64,000 bases of DNA from Hygrocybe punicea (lineage: Eukaryota > Basidiomycota > Agaricomycetes > Agaricales > Hygrophoraceae). Positions within the stretch are counted from its first letter, which is position 1; each line of letters opens with the position of its first letter. Under the pieces are notes generated by a model, which was not told the origin of the DNA, searched no databases, and saw only the letters and a program-made list of their open reading frames with translations. The stretch covers positions 186,001 to 250,000 of the forward strand of contig OY744468.1 of the NCBI GenBank assembly GCA_963556145.1, given 5' to 3'. Below, in pieces: positions 45,682-58,145 of this stretch. The position numbers and the translations under genes were made by a program.

Positions 45682-47086
45682 TGTCATGACCCCAAGTGTT
45701 TTTGGGTGTAATGTCATGGGTTTACCATCGGACCACGGACTTAGATATTTAAGTGCAACACTATGGATGCACACCTACACTCATTAGTACCCATTCTATG
45801 CCTTTCCACATTATGCATGCTAGTGAACAGACACAGATAGCATATATGCTTACCTTTATATCATTTATTATGGCTTCACTAGCAATGCCCAGACTTAGCC
45901 GTTTATGTATGGTGCACAGAGGCACATCCCCCACTCATTAGTATTTATTATATATTTCTCTGTATTGCGCGTGCAAGGAGACAAGCCCAACTAGCATTCT
46001 TACCTGTATTAGCAGTAATGGATTGATTACAAATCTTGTTTACTTGTATTGATCAAAAGCGGCTTAGCTAGATGATGGGAAATGATTAGATAAGATGTGA
46101 ACAAGAGGATGATAAGATAATGATAAGATAGGATGCATCAGAGAGTGATTGTGATATTCTGCTTACATAAAGACAATGGTCTATTGTTCTGAGCAGTCCT
46201 TTGTTCTAAACAGTCCAAATGGAGATAGAGCCCATTGTTCACAGCCTCTTTGATGCCATCCATTGTTCTCATGACTCAGTCCTATTGTTCTCACTTTCCC
46301 ATTGTTCTCAGTCCCCCATTGTTCTCCAACAGTATAAATAGGGCCCCCAAATTCCAGTAGTCAGTAGGATTTCCCCCCTCACCACTCAGTAGTCACTCTT
46401 AGTTGGGTTCACACAGTGTGATCCCTCATTCTCTTAGTACTAGTAGTTACTCATTGTAGTAGCTAGTGCTTGCAATCCAGTCTAGTTCACTCTTATTCTA
46501 TCATTCTCTGAGTTCCCCTTGTCATCAAGGAGAATTCACCCAGTTCACTCAGTCCAATCAATTCATTAGTCAGCATTAGTCAGCTAGATACACTTCTAAG
46601 GTTAAGGTTTCATCCTAAATAGATACACTTCTGAGGTTAAGGTTTCATCCTAAACAAAACAGAGTATTCAAAAGGTATTAAAGATATCCCTGAACTAGTA
46701 GCCAATGTGCGTTTGAAGCTTCGGATTTAAGTCAGATATTATAATACCCAGAGATACTCTTGATTGAATAGGCCCTGTAGCCAAAACTGTCCATATTCAA
46801 CTGGTGAATATTGTTATCAGTATTCATTAGTTCATATTTTATATTCCAGTAGTGAATATTAGTATTTTCAGTACATCACACACCCAATTGCTATTCATAC
46901 CTACTCAAAGTCTCAATTCTTAATTGAAGAGACCTCACTATTACATTCTATTGATTCATATAGTACATATACCCACAAACCCCTTCCTGATAGGTTATTT
47001 AAATATTAGAAACCCACGAACAACAAGAAGGTACCTGAACAAAGTCAACTCCGGTAATTCTTGGTGAAACAAACATTCACATAACA
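45682..47086 (+). mobile_element. R2 solo LTR (1405 bp), TSD CCGG
   Basis: Starts TGTCATGACC and ends CACATAACA. CCGG lies on both sides (45678-45681, 47087-47090), and the ctg repeat resumes directly after it, so the insertion split the repeat. Orientation follows the TATA box at 46333. A partial inverse copy is at 6767-7367. Confidence 0.82.
46333..46340 (+). promoter_or_regulatory. TATA box in the R2 LTR
   Basis: TATAAATA followed by gggccccc and a C/T-rich stretch typical of an LTR start region. Confidence 0.6.
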
Positions 47087-48129
47087 CCGGCGCTGCTGCT
47101 GCTGTTGCTGTTGCTGTTGCTGTTGCCGCCGCTGGTGGTGGTGGTGGTGGTGGTGGTGGTGATGTTGCGGCTATCCCGTGGGTGGTGTTGCTGCCATGGC
47201 TGCTGCTGCTGGCGTTGCTGCTGCTGCCGGCGCTGCTGCTGCTGCTGGCCGTTGCCGTCGTTGTTGTTGCCGTTGCTGTTGCCATCATCGTTGTTGACGT
47301 TGACGTTGCCGTTGCCACCGCTGGTGGTGGTGGTGGTGGTGGTGGTGTTGCAGCTGTCCCGCGTCCGTTGGCATTGCGTTGGCATTGTGATCCATTTTGT
47401 GCCGTGGTGGTGTGCTCGCGATGTGGTCGCGGTCGAACTTCCTGGAACAGATAATATGAGTAAAGTTAAGATAAATGTTGAGACTTACCTGTGTCAATGA
47501 ACGCAACATTGTGTCGCATTTATTGGCCTTGCGTTGTTGTTGTTGGTGAAGAAACCTTCGTGTAATGGTCACATGATACCGTTTAACATGAAAAAGTAAG
47601 TAAACAAATACGAAAAACAAATGAAATAAATACCTTAAAAATATCCGCGTTCACGGTTTGGACGCGGTTTGGAGCCGTTCAGGAAATCTGGCCAGCCTCA
47701 AAACCCTGAACCGAACCTGCAGTCCGGTTCAGCATTTGGCTGAACTTAGACTGAACCCCGGGTTCGGTTTGGGGTTTGAACTGGGTTCAGCTAGGTTCGG
47801 AACTGAACTACGGCAACACTATACCAAGCCCAGATGAAGTCCATCTTCAGTGTACCTTCAGTCCTTTTCAAAATTTGGCTAGTCCACATGTACAAGATGA
47901 ACACAAGATGGACTCTGTAAGAATGAACTGATGAATCATTTAAAGGCCAGGAGTCAAGTTGCAATCATATTGGAATGATGCCAAAATTTTCAAACCCCCA
48001 TGTTCACTGGCTATTTTGCTTTTTTCTCATTCAATTATGTCTGTGGTTTAGAAGTCACAAGGGCATGTTATCTGTTTTATAATATTTTCATGCTCTATAT
48101 TTGCCACTCATTCTAGTACAATTCAGGTA

Positions 48130-48511
48130 CAGTATTCAATGGCTCCTTTGAACACAAAAAATTAACATAAAATGCCACAAGTAGCCAATTATCCTGAACA
48201 AAATCTGAGCAGACCAGCAGTTGCTCATATATTTAAAGATGTCTTATACCAATTTTCCAAGAAATCTGTTAATATTTGAATGTTTTATGATCAACACATT
48301 AGTGTTCAAGGAGTGAGCAGATTTATCTATGCTTTGTAAATATTCAGTTTCTAATTTTATTGGTGGTTCTGAATAAACATCAATGTCCAGATAGGTTCAG
48401 ATGATGCACTGAAGGAATTAGAACACTTTTTAGCAGTAGAAATCAGTACAGAATCAATTCTATTAGGGTGTTCAAAGGATTGGTAGTGTTCAAAGGAGCC
48501 ATTGAACACTG
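48130..48511. mobile_element. Tc1/mariner-type MITE (382 bp, TA target)
   Basis: Ends are CAGTATTCAATGGCTCCTTT and the complement of CAGTGTTCAATGGCTCCTTT. The inverted repeats run ~26 bp to gaacac with one mismatch. TA flanks both sides (48128-48129, 48512-48513). AT-rich interior without a gene. Confidence 0.85.
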
Positions 48512-48644
48512 TAAAGTCCTGAACAGGATTGAAGGTCAGTTCTCACAGTCGCCATATAATAGCTGGTTTGTTTTAAATATTAATGGCTTTAAATCAAAGA
48601 ATTCTTAATATTTCACAAATTAATTAAACAATTAAAACTAATAC

Positions 48645-48860
48645 AGGAGAAGAAAAAATAGAAGGGAAAGGAGGAAGAATAGGAAAAGGAGAGAGGAGGG
48701 GGAACAGGAGAGAAAAGGAGAGGGGAAGGGACAGGGGAAGTGAGAGGGAAAGGGAGAGGGAAAGGAAGGGAGAAGGGGAAGGGGAAGGAGGGGGGAGGGA
48801 GGGAGATGGAGTGGGGGCAAGGTCAAAGGAGGGAGAGGGAGGGCAAGGGTGAAGGGAGAG
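48645..48860 (+). repeat. polypurine tract (~210 bp), then CTG repeats
   Basis: Almost pure G/A on the plus strand (gggagagggaaagg units). It is followed at about 48885-49100 by ctg/gttgct repeats. Mirror-like purine runs can form triplex DNA. Confidence 0.8.
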
Positions 48861-49214
48861 GAGGAGCATCTTCATCGTCATCTGGCATCGCCACTGCTGC
48901 CACCTATTGCTGCTGTTGTCGTGCCGCTGCTGCCGTTGTTGCCACTGCTGCTGCTGTTTCTGCTGCCATCGCCCATGTGTTGCTTCTGCTGCTGCCATTG
49001 CCATTGCCGTTGCTGCTGGGCTGCTGCTGTTGCCTGTTGCTGCTGCCGCTGTTGCTGCTGCTGCTGTTGCCGTGGTGGTCACTGCTGCTGTTGCACTGGG
49101 TGTTGCCATTGGGGTCTGGCCTCCTTCCCCTTTCCCATCGTTCCCATCTCCTCCCCACTTGTTCGCATCATGGTGGTCTGGGGGTCATTCCTGGCCATTG
49201 GCTGTCCCTCGTGT

Positions 49215-49718
49215 GGGCGTGGGCATCGTGGGTAATAGTCAGTAACACAATATAAAACAAAAACATCAATAAAAAACATACCCATGTGGGGGGGCACATT
49301 ACCACCCTTGCTGTGGCCGCCTGCATTTGTCTGCATGAAGTTGCTGTTGCTGTTGCCATTCTGGTTCGGGTTCCTGCTCCTGTTGCGTTCCCATTCTCGT
49401 GGATGTGGACGTCATAGGTAATAGTCAGTAACGGAATATAAAAATTAAAAAATGTGTAGCATACCATCCCCATTCTTGTTCTCATTCCCGCTCTCGTTCC
49501 TGTCCCCGTTCTCATTCCCATCCTCATTCTTGTTCTTGTTCTTGTTCCTGTTGCCGTTCTCGTTCTCGTTCTCGTTCCCGTGGGCGTGGGCATGGACCTC
49601 GTAGGAAATAGTCAGTAACAGAATATCAAAATTGAAAAATAAAATAAAAACAGACTGAGGCGGGGGTGGGCACATCACCACCCCCTCCGTGGCCACCTGC
49701 ATTCGTCCACATCGTGAA

Positions 49719-49751
<33 letters not shown>

Positions 49752-49770
49752 TGGTGTGGGGCATTGGGTG
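49215..49770. repeat. tandem repeat, unit ~185 bp, three copies
   Basis: gggtaatagtcagtaac-aatat at 49230 recurs near 49416 and 49602. Each is followed by a gggcacat-accaccc block and a microsatellite (ttctcg or gttgct) whose length varies. 49775-49985 shows no gene. Confidence 0.7.
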
Positions 49771-50710
49771 GTGAGATGTGAGGTTACTGGTAGGTTGTTG
49801 ATTGTCATGTGACCTCGTTTGTTGACGTGTTTCCACAAATGGTCCATGCACCAAATAAAGGTATATAAACCCGCCACAATCCACTATCTAATTTGGGGCA
49901 TACCGCCTCATTAAATAATAGTAGTTAGTATTAACAATAATAATAATTAATAAATATGTAATGAGAACTTCGGGGAATGCTACTTGGGGAGGAATCCTCC
50001 TCAGAACTCCTTGAGGACTCCTTGAGGAGGAACACTCCTCAGGACTCCTTAGTCACTCCTTGGTTAGGACTCAGGAGTCCTTAGGAGGGCCAAGGAGTCC
50101 TTACAAACTCCTTAAGGAAAAAGTTTCTATGGTAAGGAAATCAAGGCCTCCTTAAGGACTCCTTAAGGACTCCTTGCAATTTAGCAGAGGAGTCCTTGAG
50201 GAGTCCTTAAGGACTACTAAGGAATGCATGGTAGAGTGTGATGTCCTCCAACGTTGGCTGCAATGTGTCTGCGTGCTGCTGCATTTAGTACCACCTTTTT
50301 ATTTTATTTTAAATCTCTTCACCTTTTTGCTTTGCCACTGCTGAGATGTACACATTTTTCTATTGTACTTTTGCCAATATCTGTGTTTCATGTGTATTTC
50401 ATACGTCTGCCATCAAACTCACCTGACACCTTCTTCTATCTACATATTCAACCGTTCACCACATTGTACAGGGGCACAGTCTCATAGGAATATTAATTGT
50501 CAGTAAGGGTGTGGTTCATGGCAGGATAAACTCATACAATGTATACATGTGTTTGCGATATGTGTTGGTTGAGATGGACACTTTGCCATGAGGCAACACC
50601 ATTGGAAATGTAGTAGAGCTATCCATGTCCGGAGGCCCAGTGAATTGAAAATGATGTTAGTCGTCAATCGATCTATTTAGAGCTAAACTCTGCATAACTC
50701 TTTAGACCAA

Positions 50711-53700
50711 CATGCCTCCTCGTTGTGCACCCAAAAAGTCCAAGATGACTGCCTTTGCGAATGGCACACTTCAAACATCCTTCTGAATTCAAGGTATATA
50801 TTTCATTTTTAAACCTGCTTCTATATGGTACTGACAATCACATACATTTCTAGTACCTCAACCATCCACTGCAACTACCAAACAGATCCGCTGAGACAAG
50901 GGAAAAGGCAAGGCTGTTGAAGTAGATCTTGAAGTCGATGCCTTTGGCCCAGGTTTCCTATCAGGTCATGTTGTTCAACCCATTACACCTATGCCAAAAG
51001 CAGGGCCTACTATATTGCGTTATTCCCGGCGCAGGGTTCTTTCTGCGAAAGCTAATGATCCGGACAATGTAGCAACAGCTATCGACATATTATTTACGCC
51101 ATCTCCCTGCTCATGCTGTGGTTGTTGTCAGCAAAGGAAGACATCTGTTACGTCTTCCCCTTGCAAGCAACCCACTCCCAAAAGTCCAATCATACCTACA
51201 AGACATGTCACATTTCAGTTACCGTCGAGTTCTCCTGACGATGATATCTTCTCCCCGCTTTCACCTCCACAACCCTCAACTTCACAGCAACCACTCTCAC
51301 TCCCATTTTTTGATCTGGCAAATACTATGCCCCCACCAATGTCACCAGCATCAATGTCCAGCTCTGGGTCCAACTCTGGGTCAAAATCCACGCATAACCA
51401 ATGGCCACCTGCAGCAAATCCAGCACCTCCTTCACCACAAATGGATGGTCCTGTGGGCAACAAGACTCATCATGTCACATCAGACATGTGGACTTTCTTT
51501 GAAAAGAGGGGAAACCAGCAGATTTGTACTTACTGCGGGTTTGTTCTCTCAACAGCCTGGTTATTATATCATGTTTGATGACTTTAATAGGACTATCCAT
51601 GCAATGAATCCAAACCACCAGATTGCAAAATTTAGTATCAAGACATTCACCGGGACTCTTCATCGTCATTTGATGGAGGACCACATGGATGTTTGGGTAT
51701 CCCATTGTGATGAGTTTGGGGTCAATATAAAGGCAAAGAGTGCCTAGGCTGCCCTGAATGAATATTGAACGGGCAAAGGGCAATCAACAGGACCGGCGCC
51801 ACAAGGATGGACTCCATACTCAAGGGAAGCTTTTATTGATGCGATCATCCAGTTCATCATTGAGGATGATAAAGTATATTTTTTTATGGTTTTATATTCC
51901 TGTATTGATGAGATATTATGATTTCAGTCACTCAATGTTGTTGAATCGCCACACCTGCATGCAATTTTCCTGATGCGTCGAGAGGAACTCCGGGAGTCAG
52001 ATATTCCTGATAGAACCATGGTCCATAAATGCATCAAAGAGACACTTCAAGAACATTTAGATCAACTAAGTCGGGACATGCAGGCCATTGTGGCTGCTAC
52101 CTACTTTCTGGACAATCTTATTAATGGAGACCATGGAGATGTGGTCTGATCCGAATCGCTCACCTTTCATGGCTGTCACCGCTCATTGGATACAATCACA
52201 TACTGAAGAAACCCTGAGTGGCCTTCAACACATTCTCAAATTATGTTCTGACTTAGTGGGATGTCACCATGTTCCTGGGTGACATGATGGTGAACATCTT
52301 GCCCATGTATTCATCTATGTTACCGATCGGCTTCTGATTACTAATAAGGTATTCAATTTTTTCTTAGTATTCTCATTGACCCTCATCCTTTTAGATTGGA
52401 TGGATCACTCTCGACAATGCTTCAAACAATGATACATTCATGGCCATGTTGGAACGTGAACTCTGACGACGAAAAATCAAATTTCACAAAACTGAATGTC
52501 GAATTAGATATGTGATATGATATTGTTGCTGCACTGTAATTACTAATACTCTTTGCCTCCAGATGTTTTCCTCACATTGTCAATCTTGCCTGCAAGGCCA
52601 TGCTAGCAGCAATCACCAATCTCGACTATGTTGCTGAAACTGCTGAAGACTTTGACCCTTCAAACTTCTTGGAAGGACTTGACCGAGATCTGATTGTGAC
52701 AGTTCAGTCTCTCATTCATGCAGTGTGTCTCTCTTTTGCTTTCTTGTACAGCAACTTACTGTTTGGTGTGCAAACATTAATTTATACTAGATATGATCAT
52801 CTTCTCTGCACCAACAATATTTTTCATCATTGTTCAAGAGACTAGAGTGGAAAGAGCTTCAGCTTCTACATGACATGGAAGTGAGGTGGTCTTCAACATT
52901 ACTCATGATTGAATGAGCCATCGACCTTCAAGAAGTATTTTTCTTTCTAATTTTTGTGGCCAATATTGACTTGGTTACCTAGGTTCTTGACACCTTCCTC
53001 AAAAGCTGGGAATTTGTTGAATTATGCAAGTTCAAGCTTGATGAATCTGACTGGGAAGCTCTTTGAAAATTTTATTCTATTCTCCAGGTTAGTGTATTTG
53101 ATTGTTGCTTTTGTATATAACACATTATCATTGTCAGATTCCACACGCTTTCCAACAAATATTATCACATGAGAAGACTCCAACATTATGTCACGCTGTA
53201 CCTGCATTTGAAGCAATGCTCAACGTCTGGAAAGTACATCAAGATGAGAATCCATAGGGATGACCAAGGGTTGACATATGTGATAGGGTGAGATTTTCCA
53301 AGGGTTTTGAAGGGTTTGTTCTTGAATCATTATCTATTGCAGATAGTGATAGAAACTTGGTGGGAATTTCAAAGAGTTATATATTTTCTAGTTTCTCTCC
53401 AAAATTTAGGTCAGATTTCTTCAGTAGTTATTATGCAGTTCCATTTTCAAAAAGGAGTGTTTTTCAAAAACCATAGGGGTTGAAAAACGCGGACCCCTAT
53501 GGTTTTTGAAAAACACTCCTTTTTGAAAATGGAACTGCACAATAACTACTGAAGAAATCTGACCTAAATTTTGGAGAGAAACTAGAAAATATATAACTCT
53601 TTGAAATTCCCACCAAGTTTCTATCACTATCTGCAATAGATAATGATTCAAGAACAAACCCTTCAAAACCCTTGGAAAATCTCACCCTATCACATATGTC

Positions 53701-54598
53701 AACCCTTGGTCATCCCTAAGAATCCAGAAAACTTGTGATATCATTCAACATGGGATCAACAAACTCAAATCATATAGTAGCCAAACTGACATGGTCTCTG
53801 CTTATACACTGGCTATGAGTTCATATTTCATTGATCCTTTACTTTTGCTAACCAGTTTTCTTCCCCAGTTCTGGATCTGTCTGTCAAATTGACGTGGTTG
53901 AGGAGTACCAGCCAGAATGGATTGATTGGGCAAAGGAGTTGTTTATTAATGCTGTATGTACCAACATTTTTTCCTTTTATCAGCTGCATTACTCTATCTT
54001 ATGTAGCTTCACCAATATGACCCCATCTCTAATGCTGGAACTGAGGCTCCTACCGTAAACAATGCAGATCCACCTGCAATATGGCCACGTCCGACTGCAA
54101 GAGACATCCTTGGCCTCAACCGTAATCAAAATCACTCGGCTGCGCAATGGGCAATAGAGGGCGAAGCTGCAGCATACCTTCGTGATATACAACCAACAAC
54201 AAATAGTTTTTTATACTGGCTGGTATGTGAGGTCAATGACTGGTGTATCCTTTTCATGCTAAATATGGGCCAGACAAGGAAAATCAACTTCACTATCCAA
54301 GAATTTTTCCTCTCACCATGGATATTTTGCCGATACAAGCTTCAGCAGTACCTTGTGAATGGGTATTCTCATCAAGCAAGGAGACCATGACAGCACGACG
54401 AAATCACATTTCACTAGAATTAATGGAAGCACTTCAACATTTGAAGTATTCCATTCGGCAGGGAAGAGGTCTTAACTTTACTGATGGTCTGGATTGGGGT
54501 CAGGAGCTTCAAGAGTTGGAGACTTATGATGATGTGCAGATACAACTCCTAGAAGATATTCATTCATTCATTCAATGTCTTACAGGAATGCTTCAGTG
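50711..54598 (+). pseudogene. hAT transposase (second family), decayed and interrupted by a MITE
   Basis: The N-terminal frame near 50711 (MPPRCAPKKSKMTAF) leads to MPKAGPTILRYSRRR and a Pro/Ser-rich linker. A BED-type finger follows: WTFFEKRGNQQICTYCG, then TFTGTLHRHLMEDH after a short intron. The core has AIVAATYFLDN, GWITLDNASNNDTFMAMLER and CFPHIVNLACKAMLAA. The MITE at 53255-53718 interrupts the frame after KVHQDEN. The C-terminal exon has MDILPIQASAVPCEWVFSSS, the hATC block, ending about 54598. Stops near 50891 and around 52150-52290 make it nonfunctional. It may be the former enzyme of the 36869-58322 element, since TAGTG ends and an 8-bp TSD suit hAT. Confidence 0.8.
53255..53718. 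mobile_element. 464-bp foldback MITE in the hAT gene, perfect TSD
   Basis: Ends are TAGGGATGACCAAGGG and its complement. The arms pair over ~220 bp around a short loop at about 53478-53490. The TSD AGAATCCA is exact (53247-53254, 53719-53726). The TAGGG terminus resembles that of the hAT element at 243-3777. Confidence 0.93.
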
Positions 54599-54723
54599 AA
54601 ATAAATAGTCATTTTTCATGATACAATATTGATAATCAGAGATCTACATGAATGGTAAGGAAAATGTAATGGCACAAGAAAAAAAAATGAGATGGGAAAG
54701 ACATGAGACCAACAAAGCTACAG

Positions 54724-57293
54724 AAATATCTTTCCTTCTATAAATTGGCCTGCTGCCACATCTAGCTTCTGAGCCAAACGCAGTGACCTTCCATGCCTCG
54801 GAATGGATTCGTACCACTTGCCAGCAGTCCTGCATGGGGCGTTGTTCTGCCAGATGAGTTCAAGACATTTCTGAAACCAGTCCTCAGCAGCAGGAGTCCA
54901 GTGGCCAACGTTGAAAAGACTCTTCTGCCAAGTCAAGTGCTTTGGCCACCAGGAAAGATGGGAGACCTGCTGGTTCGATCCTTCATCACATTGAATTAAT
55001 ACATGACCCACTGAATCCAGAGAGGGTACCTACCAATATAAACTCTGTATATGCCATATATCAGGTCAAGCTCATTGTCATTGAGGATATCTTCACAGAA
55101 AATGGTGTCATCTGTAAAATGAAATATTTGTCCCTCAGAGGAGGCGACATCAGAGGGGCCGGTAAGAATGCATCCGGGGCCAATGACTTCCATTGTGAGG
55201 CACCAGACAATACCACCCTTGAGGATGGCTGCACGTGCACGTGAAGAACAGAGAAAATGGTCCCGAGCTGCTTCATAAGTGGCATAATCAGCAGCATCAG
55301 GCTGATAACCGATTGGACGCACACCAAGAGAGACAGGGGGTGGTGGAGGGCCTGTCGGTGGAGGTGAAAATGTGTGGCAAGGATTAAGAGTATTGAACAG
55401 AATTCCTGGTCCCATGAGATACCGAACAGCTTCTGTAATATCTCTGCACGAGCAGAGGCATTGTATAGCAGTAACCAGACTATCTACTGTGAGCAGCCAA
55501 TCAATACCCTTGGTAGCCTTCATAGCATAAATGAAATATAATTTTTTCACTGTATTGCCTATCATGTCCTTCAGCTCAATCATCAGATAATGGTCCTGTC
55601 TTTCACGCAATGGAAAAAGACTGGATGAACTGAGATCCCATGGCATGGCTGATGAGCTGTCCACTGGTTTATGGAGTAGATGTGTGACGAAGTTGAAGAT
55701 TGGGCCCTTGTATTTCGAAGCCACTTGAGGGCGAGGGTCCTGCAAATATTGAGAGTCTGTTCCCATTCAGCATCTGATGGTGTAGGACCCTCAAAGTAGG
55801 TAGTATCGTCCCAATCAAATCCAAAATGATTGTAAAGATGGCTGTCAAGCGTCCTTAGATATTTAGGAGCTGCGGCATCCGTGTGGTGGTTGCCGACACC
55901 ATGAATAGACAGTACATCTTGCTGCCAGTGTTCCACAGGAAGTGGACCCACCAGTATCGATTGGCTCTCTGTTTGACCAGTGTGTTGCCCCATCTCACCT
56001 TCTTCCAAGGTGGGATCATCGTATTTGCCATCATAGTCATCATTACCAAATGGGTCTTCATTGTCTGGCACATCAGGGCTGAATTCGGTACAGATATCCC
56101 ATTCCCAATCAAAAGCATTGTACTGCATATGTTCTGCTGGCTTTTCTTCCCAAAGATCCTCTATCTCTCTGAAATTGACTCTCGTTCTGAGGCGAAAGCC
56201 ATCCATTTCCAGCCAGTGGAAGACAGCAGCCCCTCTCTTCCCCGGTGTGCAATAGTGCTCACTTTCCTTCTGGCAAGTGAAGCGAGTGGCTTTTTCTTGT
56301 GCAGTCTCAATGGTAGCAATTCTCTTGTGGCGTACTGCTTGTCAAACAAAGAACTCCTGCCAAGTTTCTCCATATTTCTGGTGAGAGCCTGGGTTTGGTT
56401 GAGGAAATTTCTCTGGGGAGGGTGTTACATCGATGGTAGTGCTGGATGGTGTCAGAGGCAACTGCTCCAACTCCCACTGCTGTATTGCAGCCTGGACTTG
56501 TGCACTGTTAGGTAAGTATTTTGCCACCTCGGGTTGCAGCGATGTGCATAGGGGCTTGTCGAGGGTGCTCCATACGAACCAGATAGGGATACAGGCTCTG
56601 ATAAGCCTTGGGAGGTGTCCTAACCATTTGCATTGATGTACATCTATGACAATGCCTACTGTCAGTGAAGTTGGCAATTGGTGAATCTTGCAGTTGTTGG
56701 ACCCACTCTGGGTGGATCTTGGCTTCATCAGTGAGTATCTTCACCCACGTAGGGTTGTTGCCATATGGTTCATGACTCATTATGAAAAATGAGATGCCCA
56801 TCGAACACCATGCCATCAATGGTATGAAAGCATCTGGTGACGTCATGGCACACTTTCTGGCAGCGTGTTCACATGTATGAAGGCAGTGGTAGCCATACAT
56901 GTGAGGAAGGGGGAAACATTTGGATTCAAGTGAAAAAAAGGCCAGGGCTCATGCCAGCAATTCCTGAGCGACCACAAAGAGAGCAGTTTCAAGATCATGC
57001 CATTTTTGTTGGACAGCAACTGATAATTGGAAGCGAATACCAACACATTCAATAGATAGCAACTTGTAATTACAAACTAGATGCTGTATTAGTGGATGAT
57101 CCCATTGGACTGAACGGGGCACAAATGGGAGCTGTATAAAGTCATTGCAGGCCCAGTTCATCTTATAGGTCCATTCTGGTGATGGATCGTCGCAGCCGAA
57201 GTTGTGGCAACTGGGGAAAGCAGATAAGGGACCTGCATTCAGGGAGGTGATCACAAAGTTATTGAGGAGGAAGGTTTTGAAGGTTGACTCCAT
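54724..57293 (-). pseudogene. expanded Agaricomycete protein of unknown function, damaged
   Basis: Minus-strand start at 57293 (MESTFKTFLLNNFVITSLNA) with PFVPRSVQWDHP, then DAFIPLMAWCSMGISF, IHPEWVQQLQDSPIANF, PQPNPGSHQKYGETWQEFF, CTPGKRGAAVFHWLEMDGFR and an acidic stretch. Later come GPGILFNTLNPCH, PPPPPVSLGVRPIGYQP and NELDLIYGIYRVYIG, ending SWWPKHLTWQKSLF and WTPAAEDWFQKCLE. I recognise the order from multiplied hypothetical proteins in mushroom genomes but know no function. Frames change near 56500, 55700 and 55000, by introns or damage. It converges on the hAT gene. Confidence 0.6.
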
Positions 57294-57409
57294 CTGACAG
57301 CACTTTTTGAGTTAATAGAATAGGTGCAAAAAGAAATGGTACATACAGATACAGATGCCAAGGAGGGAAGAATCAGGCAATGTAAAATGGAGCCCAAGGA
57401 CAAGAAATG

Positions 57410-58145
57410 ATGGAACACTGAGCTTGCTGGGACTTTGTATAGGTGAATGAGAATGGATTGACTGAGGGCAGCACCCAAGCCAAGGCCGAAGGGAGTCTAG
57501 AGCTCACTGATAGCTTGTATGGGTGAGTGAGTGCAGAATGTGGGAATGTCTGAGCCAGGGGTCCTGGAGCTTGCTGGTACTGTGTACAGGTGAATGAGAA
57601 CATAGTAAGTGTGCCTGAACAGAGATTTGCCTGAGAGCCTGTGTGTATTGTATGGGCAAACGAGGATGGGCATCTGAGCCAAGAGGGCCTGGAGCTCACT
57701 GGTACTTTATACATGTGAACGAGAATGTAGTAAGCGTGCCCGAACGAAGATTTGCCTGGAGCCCACGTGTACTTTTTATGGGTGAACAAGGACAGAATGA
57801 GGGAGAGTCTGAGCCAAGAGCTCGCTGGTAATTTGTATGGGCGAATGAGAACGTAGTAAGCGTGCCTGAACAAAGATTTGCCTGGAGCCTGCATATACTT
57901 TGTATGGGCGAACGAGGATGGAACGAGGGAGTGTCTGAGCCAAGAGGGGCCAGGAGCTTGCTGGTACTTTGTATGGGTGAACAAGAAGGACACCTGAAAG
58001 AAGATTTGCCTAGAGGTCGCATGTACTTCATATGGGCAAATGGTGATGGAACAAGGGAACTAGCCAAGATAAAAGCTCGCTTGTGCTTTGTACAGGCAAA
58101 TGATGAGTCTCTAGGAATGCTCACTAGTACTTTGTACAGGTGAGC
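57410..58145. repeat. tandem array, unit ~128 bp, about six copies
   Basis: aagatttgcctggagcc recurs near 57618, 57745, 57873 and 57999. Half-units are marked by ggtactttgtatgggtgaa. The minus strand stays open through the array (57993-57373), which I regard as incidental. Confidence 0.75.

Larger units (their letters stand above)
45186..47821. mobile_element. 2.6-kb non-autonomous TAGTGTTGC-terminus element with perfect TSD
   Basis: The left end TAGTGTTGCTGAAGTTCAGT and the complement of the right end TAGTGTTGCCGTAGTTCAGT match at 18 of 20, with gttcag repeats inward. The TSD TACCAAGC is perfect (45178-45185, 47822-47829). The body is trinucleotide repeat DNA (ctg, gttgct, ggtggt) plus a nested 1.4-kb solo LTR. 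No transposase; long open frames inside are repeat artefacts. Confidence 0.92.
38714..50238. mobile_element. possible 11.5-kb element with aaggactcc-rich ends
   Basis: The left end (cactctcccacacattcc at 38714) and the complement of the right end (cactctaccatgcattcc ending at 50238) match at 15 of 18 bases. Both inner flanks (38733-38890 and 49990-50220) are packed with aaggactcc/ggagtcctt repeats, as expected for subterminal binding sites. Inside is a coiled-coil, transposase-like gene (40418-43520). No convincing TSD was found, so the boundary is tentative. Confidence 0.5.

Noticed and set aside
45358..45787. Ala-, Gln- and Leu-rich open frames on both strands
   Set aside because: They arise from ctg/ccg repeats; opposite strands are equally open and no start context or splice pattern supports them.
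48624..49255. Long frames of Ser/Pro/Leu or Ala/Thr residues
   Set aside because: Products of polypurine and ctg repeats.
57373..57993. 206-residue minus-strand ORF
   Set aside because: Same reason: it translates the 128-bp array.
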